From positions 124,001 through 188,000 of the forward strand of contig JAEUOR010000034.1 of the NCBI GenBank assembly GCA_016790635.1: 64,000 nucleotides of DNA. Direction: 5' to 3'. This document shows, piece by piece, positions 56,560 to 64,000 of this stretch. Position numbers and translations under genes: made by a program. Numbering within the stretch: the first letter of the stretch is position 1; the number at the start of each line of letters is the position of its first letter. The notes under the pieces were generated by a model, which was not told the origin of the DNA, made no database searches, and was given only the letters and a program-made list of their open reading frames with translations. The DNA is from Burkholderiales bacterium (GTDB lineage Bacteria; Pseudomonadota; Gammaproteobacteria; Burkholderiales; JAEUOS01).

Positions 56560-59500
56560 ACGCGCCCGCGCCTTCGGCAGCACTGAGGCCCGCGGGCGCG
56601 GACGCGCTCCTGAAGCGCAGCAAGCTGGCGGGCTTGTTGCGCCGGCACACGCAGTGCGAGGTGCTTTTCGACGCCGCCTCGCGCGCACGCTATGCGACGG
56701 ACGCATCGATCTACCAGATCGAGCCGGTCGGCGTGGCTGTGCCGACCTCCGACGCGGACCTGGTGATGGCACTCGCCATCGCGCGAGATTTGAGCGTTCC
56801 GGTCCTGCCGCGTGGCGGCGGCACCTCCCAATGCGGCCAGACTGTCGGCGAATGCCTGGTGCTGGACGCCTCCAAGCACCTCAACCGGGTCCTGAACTTC
56901 GACGCAGAGGCGCGGCGCGTGACGGTGGAGCCCGGCATGGTGCTGGATCACCTGAACGCCTATCTCAAGCCGCACGGCCTGTGGTTTCCGGTCGATGTGT
57001 CGACCAGCGCCCAGGCCACGCTGGGCGGGATGGCGGGCAACAATTCGTGCGGGTCGCGCTCGATCGCGTACGGCAACATGGTGCACAACGTCGCGGCGAT
57101 CGACGCGATTCTGGCCGACGGCAGCGAGGAACACTTCGGCCCCTTCGGCGCGGATGCGACACGCAAGGTCTCGCCGCGCCTGGGGCGCATGGTGTCCGAC
57201 CTCTTTTCGTTGGGTGCGCGCGAGAAGGGCGAGATCGAACGCGTCTGGCCGCGCGTGCTGCGCCGGGTCGGCGGCTACAACCTGGACGTCTTTCATCCGG
57301 TCTCCGAGCGTCCCTACACCGCCGACAACAGCGTCAACCTGGCCCACCTGCTGGTGGGTTCCGAAGGCACGCTGGCCCTCACGCGCAGGATCACGCTCGA
57401 CCTCTCGCCGCTGCCGCGCGCCAAGGCCCTGGGCGTGGTCAATTTCCCGACCTTCTACCAGGCCATGGATGCGGCCCAGCACATCGTCAAGCTGGGGCCG
57501 GTCGCGGTCGAACTGGTCGATCGCACCATGATCGACCTGGCGCGCGCCAACCCGGCGTTTCGCCCGGTGATCGACCGCGCGCTGATCGGCACGCCGGCGG
57601 CGATCCTGCTGGTCGAATTCGCGGGTGCCGACCGTGGTGAACAACTGTCCAGGCTGAAACAACTGGTCGAACTGATGTCCGATCACGGTCTGCCGGGCAG
57701 CGTGGTCGAAATGCCCGACGAGGGCGCGCAAAAGGCGCTGTGGGAAGTGCGCAAGGCCGGGCTCAACATCATGATGAGCATGAAGGGCGACGGCAAGCCG
57801 GTCTCCTTCATCGAGGACTGCGCGGTGCCGCTCGAGCACCTGGCCGACTACACCGCGCGCCTGACCGAGGTGTTCCACCGGCACGGCACCGAGGGCACCT
57901 GGTATGCCCACGCCTCCGTCGGCACGCTGCACGTGCGCCCCATCCTCGACATGCGCCGCTCCGGCAACGCGGGCGGTGCAGCCAAGATGCGCGCCATCGC
58001 GCAAGAGGCCAGCGCAATGGTGCGCGAGTACAAGGGAGCGTACTCAGGCGAACACGGCGACGGGTTGTGCCGCGGTGAGTGGATCGAGTGGCAATTCGGT
58101 CCGCGGCTCAACAACGCGTTTCGCGAAATCAAGGCCCTCTTCGACCCGGACAACCGCATGAACCCGGGCAAGATCATCGACCCGCCCAGGATGGACGACG
58201 CGAGCCTGTTTCGCTTCAAGCCGGGCCACGCGGTTGCGCCGGTGTCGACTGCACTCGACTGGAGCGGGTTCGATGTCACGCGCAACCCGTTGACGGGCAT
58301 CGAGACCGCGCCGGGGACCGGCCACGACCCCGCACAAGGCCTGGCCAAGGCCGTCGACATGTGCAACAACAACGGCCACTGCCGCAAGTTCGACGCCGGC
58401 ACCATGTGCCCCAGCTACCGCGCCACGCGCGACGAGCAGCACCTGACACGCGGCCGAGCCAATACCCTGCGCCAGGCCATGTCCGGCCAACTGGGCCAGG
58501 ATGGCGAGGGGGGCATTGCCTCGCGGGCGGTACACGAGGCGCTGAAACTGTGCGTCTCCTGCAAGGGCTGCAAGCGCGAATGCCCGACCGGCGTCGACAT
58601 GGCGAAGATGAAGATCGAGCACCTGCATCACTACAACAGGAAGCACGGCCTCACGCTCAAGGACAGGTTGATCGCCAACCTGCCGCGCTACGCGCCCGCA
58701 GCATCGACCTTCGGCTGGGCCCTCAACCTGCGCGACACGATCCCCGGCCTTGCCCTGCTGTCCGAGAAGCTGCTGGGCTTCTCTGCCCGCCGCAGCCTGC
58801 CCCGCTGGACACGCCCGTTCAGGAAAATGGGGTCAGACACCATTTCGGAAAAAATGGGGTCAGACCCCATTTCGGTGAATGACGCCAAGTCGGTCATCCT
58901 GTGGGTGGATACCTTCAACAACTACTTCGAGCCGGATAACCTGACCGCTGCCAAGGCAGTGCTGGAGGCGGCGGGATACAAGGTGGCCGTGAGCGTACCG
59001 CCCGGCGAGCGCCCTCTGTGCTGCGGCCGCACCTATCTGGCCACCGGTCAGGTCGATACCGCACGCGCTGAAGCCAGGCGCACCCTGGAGTACCTGCTGC
59101 CTCTCATCGACAAGGGCGCCGTCGTGGTCGGCCTCGAGCCCTCGTGCCTGTTCTCGCTGCGCGACGAATTCCTGGCGATGAACCTCGGCGCAGGCGCCGC
59201 CCGCCTGGCGCTCGAAGCCTTCACTTTCGAGGAATTCATCGCCCGCGAAGTCGACGCAGGCCGCTTCGCGGCGCGCTTCAACGCCCTGCCGCAAGAGCGC
59301 GTCCTGCTGCACGGCCATTGCCACCAGAAGGCTTTTGACGCCGTGGCGCCAATCCACAAGGTGCTGGGCCTCATCCCGCAACTCAAAGTCGAGACGATCG
59401 AATCCTCCTGTTGCGGCATGGCGGGTGCCTTCGGCTACGAGCGCGAGCACTACGATGTTTCGATGAAGATGGCGGAGCTGTCATTGCTGCCGGCGGTGCG

Positions 59501-59624
59501 CGCGGCCGGCGACGATACGCTCATCGTCGCCGACGGCACCAGTTGCCGGCACCAGATTCACGATGGCGCGGCGCGCGAGGCGCTGCACGTGGCGCGCGTG
59601 CTGGCGGCGGCGCTGGAGCGCTGA
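56556..59624 (+). CDS. FAD-linked oxidase fused to Fe-S/CCG domains (D-2-hydroxyacid dehydrogenase-like)
   Basis: A 1022-residue GlcD/GlcF-type fusion. The FAD domain (VPTSDADLVMALAIARD, then GGMAGNNSCGSRS) occupies roughly residues 40 to 500. Two 4Fe-4S motifs follow: CNNNGHCRKFDAGTMCPSYR (about 603) and CVSCKGCKRECPTGVD (about 664). The C-terminal CCG domains include PLCCGRTYL, LHGHCHQKAFD and SSCCGMAGAFGYE. It is likely a membrane-associated D-lactate, D-2-hydroxyglutarate or similar dehydrogenase. Residues 757 to 774 (KMGSDTISE-KMGSDPIS) come from an inserted tandem palindrome between Fe-S and CCG parts. The start overlaps the DsbA-like stop. Confidence 0.92.
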   Translation: MNAPAPSAALRPAGADALLKRSKLAGLLRRHTQCEVLFDAASRARYATDASIYQIEPVGVAVPTSDADLVMALAIARDLSVPVLPRGGGTSQCGQTVGECLVLDASKHLNRVLNFDAEARRVTVEPGMVLDHLNAYLKPHGLWFPVDVSTSAQATLGGMAGNNSCGSRSIAYGNMVHNVAAIDAILADGSEEHFGPFGADATRKVSPRLGRMVSDLFSLGAREKGEIERVWPRVLRRVGGYNLDVFHPVSERPYTADNSVNLAHLLVGSEGTLALTRRITLDLSPLPRAKALGVVNFPTFYQAMDAAQHIVKLGPVAVELVDRTMIDLARANPAFRPVIDRALIGTPAAILLVEFAGADRGEQLSRLKQLVELMSDHGLPGSVVEMPDEGAQKALWEVRKAGLNIMMSMKGDGKPVSFIEDCAVPLEHLADYTARLTEVFHRHGTEGTWYAHASVGTLHVRPILDMRRSGNAGGAAKMRAIAQEASAMVREYKGAYSGEHGDGLCRGEWIEWQFGPRLNNAFREIKALFDPDNRMNPGKIIDPPRMDDASLFRFKPGHAVAPVSTALDWSGFDVTRNPLTGIETAPGTGHDPAQGLAKAVDMCNNNGHCRKFDAGTMCPSYRATRDEQHLTRGRANTLRQAMSGQLGQDGEGGIASRAVHEALKLCVSCKGCKRECPTGVDMAKMKIEHLHHYNRKHGLTLKDRLIANLPRYAPAASTFGWALNLRDTIPGLALLSEKLLGFSARRSLPRWTRPFRKMGSDTISEKMGSDPISVNDAKSVILWVDTFNNYFEPDNLTAAKAVLEAAGYKVAVSVPPGERPLCCGRTYLATGQVDTARAEARRTLEYLLPLIDKGAVVVGLEPSCLFSLRDEFLAMNLGAGAARLALEAFTFEEFIAREVDAGRFAARFNALPQERVLLHGHCHQKAFDAVAPIHKVLGLIPQLKVETIESSCCGMAGAFGYEREHYDVSMKMAELSLLPAVRAAGDDTLIVADGTSCRHQIHDGAAREALHVARVLAAALER
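58824..58875. repeat. Tandem REP-like palindrome inside a coding region
   Basis: Two 25-base copies begin at 58824 and 58851, a period of 27 bases. Each consists of AAAATGGGGTCAGA, C or A, then CCATTTCGG. The second copy contains the perfect 21-bp palindrome AAATGGGGTC-A-GACCCCATTT (58852-58872); the first has one mismatch. Because 27 is a multiple of three the reading frame is kept. The same TGGGGTCAGACCCCA core is familiar from REP-like intergenic elements of proteobacteria. Confidence 0.85.
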
Positions 59625-59658
59625 GCGCGGCTCGCTGCGCCGGCTCCCGCTGTCTGCC

Positions 59659-60675
59659 TCAACTGGCCGTCTTGATGTTGTTGTCGACCGCGATCTTGCG
59701 CCACTGCGGCAGGTCGATGCGAATCTTCTGCGCGAACTCGGCGGCGGTGGTCGGTGGCGGATTGGCTGCGTTCATCGCGTGCAATCGGGCGCGCCCCTCC
59801 TCGCCCTGCGTCAGCTTGGTGACCTCTGCGTTGAGCGCACGGATGATCGGCTCGGGCGTGCCGGCGCGGGCGAACAGGCCGAGCCAGCCGTCCAGGTTCC
59901 AGGGAATGCCAACGTCGTTGAGGGGCGGCACATCCGGTGTGCGCGGCGCCCGCACGGTCGCGCCGTGGGCCAGGGGGCGCACCTTGCCGGCCTGCACCAT
60001 GCCCAGCGACGAGGTGCTATCGACCCAGCCGACCTGAAGGATGCCGCCGACCATGTCGCGCAACACCTCGGCGGAGGACTTGTACGGAACGTGGGTCATG
60101 CGCAGTCCGCGCTGCGACAGCAGCGACGCCATGATCAGATGTCCGGTCGAGCCGATGCCGGTGGTGCCATAGGAGTACCTGCCGGGATTGGCGCCGGCCA
60201 GGTCGAACAGGTCCTTCACGCTTTTGACCGGCATGTCGGGAGAAACCGACAGGAAAAGCCCGCCGACGCCGATTTGCGCGATCGGCGCCAGGTCACGCAG
60301 CAGGTCGTAGGGCTGGTCGGGATTGAGGGCCGCCGGCACGATGGTGAACGAGGCGGCAGAGAACAGCAGCGCGTAGCCGTCGGCGGGCGCGTTGACCACC
60401 GCCATGGCGCCGATGTTGCCACTGGCGCCTGGCCGGTTCTCCGGCACGAAGGGCTGGCCGAATACCTTCGACAGGGTATCGGCCACGTAGCGCGCGAACA
60501 GGTCGGTCTGCGCCCCCGGGCCAGACGGAATGACGAAGCGCACCGGACGGTTCGGCCAGCCGCCGGGGAATGGCGCCTGCGCAAGACCGGCGAGCGGGCG
60601 GGCCAGCATCGCCGCGGCGAGTGCGCCGCCGGCGATGCGCGTGAGGGCCTCGCGACGTTTGGTGAAAGTCGACAT
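59659..60675 (-). CDS. Bug/TctC-family solute-binding protein
   Basis: A 338-residue periplasmic receptor. The long signal region has KRREALTRIAGGALAAAML, possibly Tat-type, followed by GWPNRPVRFVIPSGPGAQTD. APADGYALLFSAAS, THVPYKSSAEVL and NDVGIPWNLDGWLG mark the family, although the Phe/Pro-rich FPPGG motif is replaced by PSGPG. It lies downstream of and on the same strand as the TauD genes, 50 bases from the nearer one, so it may bring in their substrate. Confidence 0.9.
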   Translation of the reverse strand: MSTFTKRREALTRIAGGALAAAMLARPLAGLAQAPFPGGWPNRPVRFVIPSGPGAQTDLFARYVADTLSKVFGQPFVPENRPGASGNIGAMAVVNAPADGYALLFSAASFTIVPAALNPDQPYDLLRDLAPIAQIGVGGLFLSVSPDMPVKSVKDLFDLAGANPGRYSYGTTGIGSTGHLIMASLLSQRGLRMTHVPYKSSAEVLRDMVGGILQVGWVDSTSSLGMVQAGKVRPLAHGATVRAPRTPDVPPLNDVGIPWNLDGWLGLFARAGTPEPIIRALNAEVTKLTQGEEGRARLHAMNAANPPPTTAAEFAQKIRIDLPQWRKIAVDNNIKTAS

Positions 60676-60725
60676 GTCGTGCTTCCTTTCGTCCGACGAG
60701 GAACGTGCAGGTGCGCCGCCAGCCG

Positions 60726-61802
60726 TCAGGCCGGCTCAAGCGGCGCGACCAACGGCACCCCCGGGATGTGGATGCCGTCCGGGCGGCCGCTCGCGGTGCA
60801 TCCTTGGAAATCGGTAGTCATCGACGGCGGCAGCGCCGGGCCATCCGCGGACGACAGCCACAGGCGCAACAAGTGCCGCCGCCGCTCCGCCTCGGGCCAG
60901 TCTTCGTAGGATGTACGCGAGTGGACAATCGAGTGATTGCACAGGAACTGCATGTCGCCCGGCCGAAAATCCATGTCCAGGTGGATCGCAGCGTCGCCGG
61001 CCAGGGCCTCGACGAATTCGAGCGCCTCCTGCTGCGCCGCCGTCAGGCGCGGCACCTCCTCGAAGGCCTGGGCCTTGTGGATGAAGCTCTGGATCAGCAC
61101 GGTGATCATCCGCCCCTGCCATGGCTGGAAGATCGGCGAGGTGAAGTAGCGCCGCTTGCCGGGACGCACCTCGCCGGCGCGCGAGAAGTGGAAGGGTTCT
61201 GCAAGCACGCGGGCCAGGTCGGGCCGCCGGCGCACCAGCTCGTTCCACAGCGTGGTCGAGCTGGCGATGCGCGACAGGCCGCCCGCCTTCGACGGCCGCA
61301 CGCACAACAGGCCGACGATGTCGCCCCCGTCGGTGTGGAAGCGCAGTTCCGCCGTGGTCTGGTAGCCGCGCGTCGACGGATCGGCATAGTCGAGACCGAG
61401 GTTGGCCACGTGCCCGAGCACGTGCCCCTTGGCGTTCTGCGACACAGCCTCGCCGAGGTAGGCGCCGATGCCGCGAAACGCCAAAGCCGACTGCAGGAGA
61501 CTGCGCGCGCCGCTGGGCCAGCCGCGCAGGAGCACAAAGCCGCGACCGTGCAGCAGTTCGCTGCGCACCTGCGCCAGCCGCTTGCCGAATACCGGCAACG
61601 GGAAGTCGCGCTCGGTCATGGTCACCAGGTCGACTCCGCGCGCGCGCGCCGCATTCACCGCGACGTCGAGCTCATCCAGCTCGGCATGCGACAGTTCTAT
61701 ACGCCAGTCGCTGCGCGCCGCCATCTGCAGGCCATACCAGGCACAATCGTCCTGGAACGTGGGGAGTGCTTCGGTGCTGCCAAGTTCGGCGATTGCCTGC
61801 AT
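60726..61802 (-). CDS. TauD/TfdA-family Fe(II)/2-oxoglutarate dioxygenase (copy 1)
   Basis: A 358-residue member of the TauD/TfdA family. The iron ligands are His and Asp in LRFHTDGGDIVGLL (about residues 156 and 158) and the distal His in CNHSIVHSRTSYEDW (about 294); the 2-oxoglutarate Arg is likely in RRRHLLRLWL. It is a paralogue of the next protein upstream on this strand: GLDYADPSTRGYQT, RPSKAGGLSRI and SRTSYEDWPEAERRRHLLRLWL recur there in similar form. Substrates of such enzymes include sulfonates and aryloxy acids; here unknown. Confidence 0.9.
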   Translation of the reverse strand: MQAIAELGSTEALPTFQDDCAWYGLQMAARSDWRIELSHAELDELDVAVNAARARGVDLVTMTERDFPLPVFGKRLAQVRSELLHGRGFVLLRGWPSGARSLLQSALAFRGIGAYLGEAVSQNAKGHVLGHVANLGLDYADPSTRGYQTTAELRFHTDGGDIVGLLCVRPSKAGGLSRIASSTTLWNELVRRRPDLARVLAEPFHFSRAGEVRPGKRRYFTSPIFQPWQGRMITVLIQSFIHKAQAFEEVPRLTAAQQEALEFVEALAGDAAIHLDMDFRPGDMQFLCNHSIVHSRTSYEDWPEAERRRHLLRLWLSSADGPALPPSMTTDFQGCTASGRPDGIHIPGVPLVAPLEPA

Positions 61803-61841
61803 GACGATCTGTCTCCGTGACGCTGCAAGGATGAGGACGAT

Positions 61842-62900
61842 TCAGTGCGCCAGCGCGGCGCGGCGCATCGAGAGGTCGAACACCGGCGGCCGCGGATGCC
61901 GCTGCCAGGCCAGCATGTCGTCCTGGCGCTCGAGGAACGACCTGGGTCGCCGCGGAAATCGGCCGGTCTCCAGCCACAGGCGCAGCAGGTAGCGCCGGCG
62001 TTCGCGCTCGGGCCAGTCCTCGTAGTTGGTGCGCGAGTGCAGAGTCGTGTAGTTGCAGAGGAACTGCATGTCGCCGGGCTCGAGGCTCATGTCGAGGTGG
62101 AACTCGGGGTCATTGCACAGGCTGTCCATCAGATCCAGCGCCTCGACCTGCCGGGCACTCAGGCGCGGCAACTGCGCGAAGCGCTGCGCGGACTCGATGT
62201 AGGACCGGTTGTAGCGGCAAAACAGCCGCCCGTCCTGCCACTCGAAGAATGCCCCGGTGTAGTACGGCGGCTTGCCTGGCGGCTCCTCGCCGCGACGGTC
62301 CATGTGGAAGGGCTGATACATCACTTCGAGCAGGTCGGGGCGGCGCGCCAGCACGGCATTGTGGATCGCGGTCGAGCTGACGATGCGCGACAGTCCACCT
62401 TGCCTCGCCGGATGCACGCACAGCAACCCCACGAGATCGAGGGTATCGTTGTGAAACGGCAGCAGCAGCCGCGTCTGGTACCCGCGCACCTTGGCATCGG
62501 CGTGGTAGTCGACGCCCAGGTCGGTGACATGGCCGAGCAACTCGCCTTGCGCGTTCTGCGCCCGGCCGGCGCCCAAGTAGGTGCCCAGCCCCCAGTAGAT
62601 CAGCGCCGTGTCCTGGATCGGGTGCCGGCCGATGTCGAAGCCCCGCACCACGACGAAGCCGCGACCATCGACCAGATCGTCGAGCATGGCCACGATCCGG
62701 CGTCCAAGGGCGGGCAGCGGAAAATCGTCGGCGGTCATGTTCGGGATCGACGCGCTGCGCGCCTTGGCGATCGCGAGCGCCGCCTGCAGTTCGTCGTTGT
62801 CGGCAGCACTCAGGCGCAGTACCCAATGGTCGGAACTGCGCAAGTCGGCGCCTTTCCATGCGCTTGGATGCTTGTAGTGGGCAATCTCATGCGGATTCAT
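61842..62900 (-). CDS. TauD/TfdA-family Fe(II)/2-oxoglutarate dioxygenase (copy 2)
   Basis: A 352-residue paralogue of the preceding dioxygenase. Iron ligands: His and Asp in LPFHNDTLDLVGLL (about 150 and 152), distal His in TTLHSRTNYEDW (about 288). LGVDYHADAKVRGYQT, HPARQGGLSRI and ERERRRYLLRLWLE align with copy 1. Start at 62900 is chosen because GGAAGGA lies about 9 bases upstream and MNPHEIAHYKHPSAW fits better than the longer frame. The two genes are 40 bases apart, so probably co-transcribed and divergent from the LysR gene. Confidence 0.9.
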   Translation of the reverse strand: MNPHEIAHYKHPSAWKGADLRSSDHWVLRLSAADNDELQAALAIAKARSASIPNMTADDFPLPALGRRIVAMLDDLVDGRGFVVVRGFDIGRHPIQDTALIYWGLGTYLGAGRAQNAQGELLGHVTDLGVDYHADAKVRGYQTRLLLPFHNDTLDLVGLLCVHPARQGGLSRIVSSTAIHNAVLARRPDLLEVMYQPFHMDRRGEEPPGKPPYYTGAFFEWQDGRLFCRYNRSYIESAQRFAQLPRLSARQVEALDLMDSLCNDPEFHLDMSLEPGDMQFLCNYTTLHSRTNYEDWPERERRRYLLRLWLETGRFPRRPRSFLERQDDMLAWQRHPRPPVFDLSMRRAALAH

Positions 62901-62999
62901 CGCAGTCGATCCTTCCGGCAGGGTATGGGCATGCACTCGGAGCGGCATGCATGCTCCCACTTGCCGAGCGGCGACGCCAGTGAATTCTGGTAGGCTAGG

Positions 63000-63017
63000 C
63001 ATAACCATACGGTTATG
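63000..63017. promoter_or_regulatory. Palindrome in LysR-dioxygenase divergent promoter
   Basis: CATAACC-ATAC-GGTTATG is a perfect interrupted palindrome with 7-base arms, about 100 bases before the dioxygenase start and about 60 before the LysR start. A position between divergent genes and an AT-containing dyad are what a LysR-type operator would show. Confidence 0.6.
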
Positions 63018-63078
63018 CGGCTGTGATGTAGCGGTTTCACTGTCTGCCGGCCGCAACGTGCCACCCGGGGAGGCGGCC

Positions 63079-64000
63079 TTGACGATTCGCCGGTTTTTCG
63101 GACGCGACCTAAAGCTGCGCCACCTGCGGCTGTTGATCGCAATCGACGACGCCGGCCGACTGAGTCAGGTGGCGCGTCTGATGCACGTGACGCAGCCGGC
63201 GCTGTCGAAATCGCTTGCGGAGATCGAACGCGCGATCGGTGCGCCGCTGTTCGACCGCACCGCGCACGGTCTGGTGCCGAATCGGGCCGGCACCACCCTG
63301 ATCCGCGCGGCCCGCAGCGTCCTGGCGGAACTCGAACGCGCCAACGGCGACATGGAAAACCTCGCGCGCGGGGAAGTGCAACGCCTGAACGTCGGTGTCA
63401 TGCCGACGATGTCGCTGGGGCTGGTGGCGGGCGCCGTCGCGCTCCTGGGGCAACGCCATCCCGGTGTTGCGGTGAACGTTGCCGAGGGGCTGACCGAGGC
63501 GCTGCTGCCCGAACTCATCGCCGGCCGCCTCGACATGGTCATCGGGGCGCGGCTGCGCCGCGCCCTGCCAGCCGGCATCGAGCCCTTTCCGCTGTACGAC
63601 GAGCCGATGCGGATCGTGGTTGCGCCGCGCCATCCCCTGGCCCGGCGTAAGCGCGCCGCCTGGGACGAACTGATCGCTTATCCCTGGGTGCTGCCGCCGC
63701 CCGCGAGCCGCATCCGCGTCGCTTTCGAGCGCGCGCTGCGCCGCGCCGGCCTGGCGTCACCGGTGCGGGTGACCGACTGCCTGATAACCGACCTGGTCCT
63801 GGGCCTGCTGGCCGAGGCCAGCGCAGTAAACCTCATGCCGCTGCGCCTCGCGCAAGCCCTGCAACGGCGCCGCCTCGTGGTTCAAATTGCCGAACCGCAT
63901 GCGCGCACCCTCGACCTGTGGATGCCGGTGACCACGTTTGCCCAGGCGCAGCGTGGCAGCGCTCCCGCGGTGGGCCACATGCTTGAGTGCCTGCGCGAAG
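63079..64000 (+). CDS. LysR-family transcriptional regulator (3' end outside window)
   Basis: About 307 residues are visible and the frame is still open at the window edge. The winged helix-turn-helix LRHLRLLIAIDDAGRLSQ, RLMHVTQPALSKSLAEIE and GAPLFDRTAHGLVPNRAG is complete, then the effector domain follows. There is no ATG: a TTG at 63079 with GGGGAGG 5 bases upstream is the best start; a GTG at 63058 is the alternative. It diverges from the dioxygenase pair and probably controls it through the palindrome at 63000-63017. Confidence 0.92.
   Translation, partial: MTIRRFFGRDLKLRHLRLLIAIDDAGRLSQVARLMHVTQPALSKSLAEIERAIGAPLFDRTAHGLVPNRAGTTLIRAARSVLAELERANGDMENLARGEVQRLNVGVMPTMSLGLVAGAVALLGQRHPGVAVNVAEGLTEALLPELIAGRLDMVIGARLRRALPAGIEPFPLYDEPMRIVVAPRHPLARRKRAAWDELIAYPWVLPPPASRIRVAFERALRRAGLASPVRVTDCLITDLVLGLLAEASAVNLMPLRLAQALQRRRLVVQIAEPHARTLDLWMPVTTFAQAQRGSAPAVGHMLECLRE

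Overview
The window is GC-rich, very densely coding DNA (no gap of 300 bases or more, many ATGA/GTGA/TTGA stop-start overlaps) from a betaproteobacterium, most likely in or near the Burkholderiales. The evidence is the order yebC-purD ... hemF-nadC-nadD-rsfS-rlmH-maf on the minus strand, six stand-alone Bug/TctC-type periplasmic binding proteins, many CoA-transferase, Rieske and TauD-type catabolic genes, and a PEP-CTERM protein. No rRNA, tRNA, CRISPR array or complete insertion sequence was recognised.

Layout. 1-7396: mixed genes (NlpC/P60 fragment, MetE-like enzyme, PEP-CTERM protein, solitary transposase-type helix-turn-helix protein, patatin lipoprotein, CDGSH iron-sulfur protein, PA0069-type radical SAM protein, alpha/beta-hydrolase lipoprotein, GNAT acetyltransferase). 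7504-15210: a plus-strand catabolic run (epimerase-like SDR, CaiB CoA-transferase, enoyl-CoA hydratase, Bug protein, Ldh-type dehydrogenase) followed by a three-gene ABC importer. 15224-22206: probable degradation functions (aspartate-dehydrogenase-like protein, NTF2-like protein, FolE, NHL propeller, VOC protein, Tat-lipoprotein amidohydrolase), then a plus-strand unit encoding a probable halohydrin dehalogenase, a thioredoxin and a Rieske oxygenase. 22246-23959: two small proteins and a nitronate monooxygenase.

23948-32442 is the housekeeping block on the minus strand (maf, rlmH, rsfS, nadD, nadC, hemF, purD, yebC). A Bug gene is translationally coupled between hemF and nadC, and an MBL hydrolase is coupled to purD. 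32550-41364: HerA-like ATPase, TPR/GT9-like protein, and a 2-keto-3-deoxy-sugar-acid cluster (SDR, aldolase, PfkB kinase, dgoK) with two hairpins in its leader, then a small membrane protein and an orphan PilB/GspE-type ATPase. 41423-49501: acyl-CoA ligase, DUF4124 protein, GST, Bug-PdxA-like-Bug-nitroreductase, MazG-like protein, glyoxalase II. 49532-53789: a MaoC/CitE/CaiB set for a branched C5 dicarboxylyl-CoA, plus a Bug protein. 53840-59624: aminotransferase divergent from a GntR regulator with paired operator-like sites, DsbA-like protein and a 1022-residue FAD/Fe-S oxidoreductase whose reading frame carries a tandem REP-like palindrome. 59659-64000: Bug protein, two paralogous TauD/TfdA dioxygenases and a divergent LysR regulator cut by the window end.

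The most notable observations are the SDR at 20041-20721, which carries every published sequence hallmark of halohydrin dehalogenases; the in-frame tandem palindrome at 58824-58875; the radical SAM gene at 4141-5322, with a C-terminal sliding-clamp motif and an upstream LexA-like box; and the RsfS protein with a histone-H1-like basic tail.
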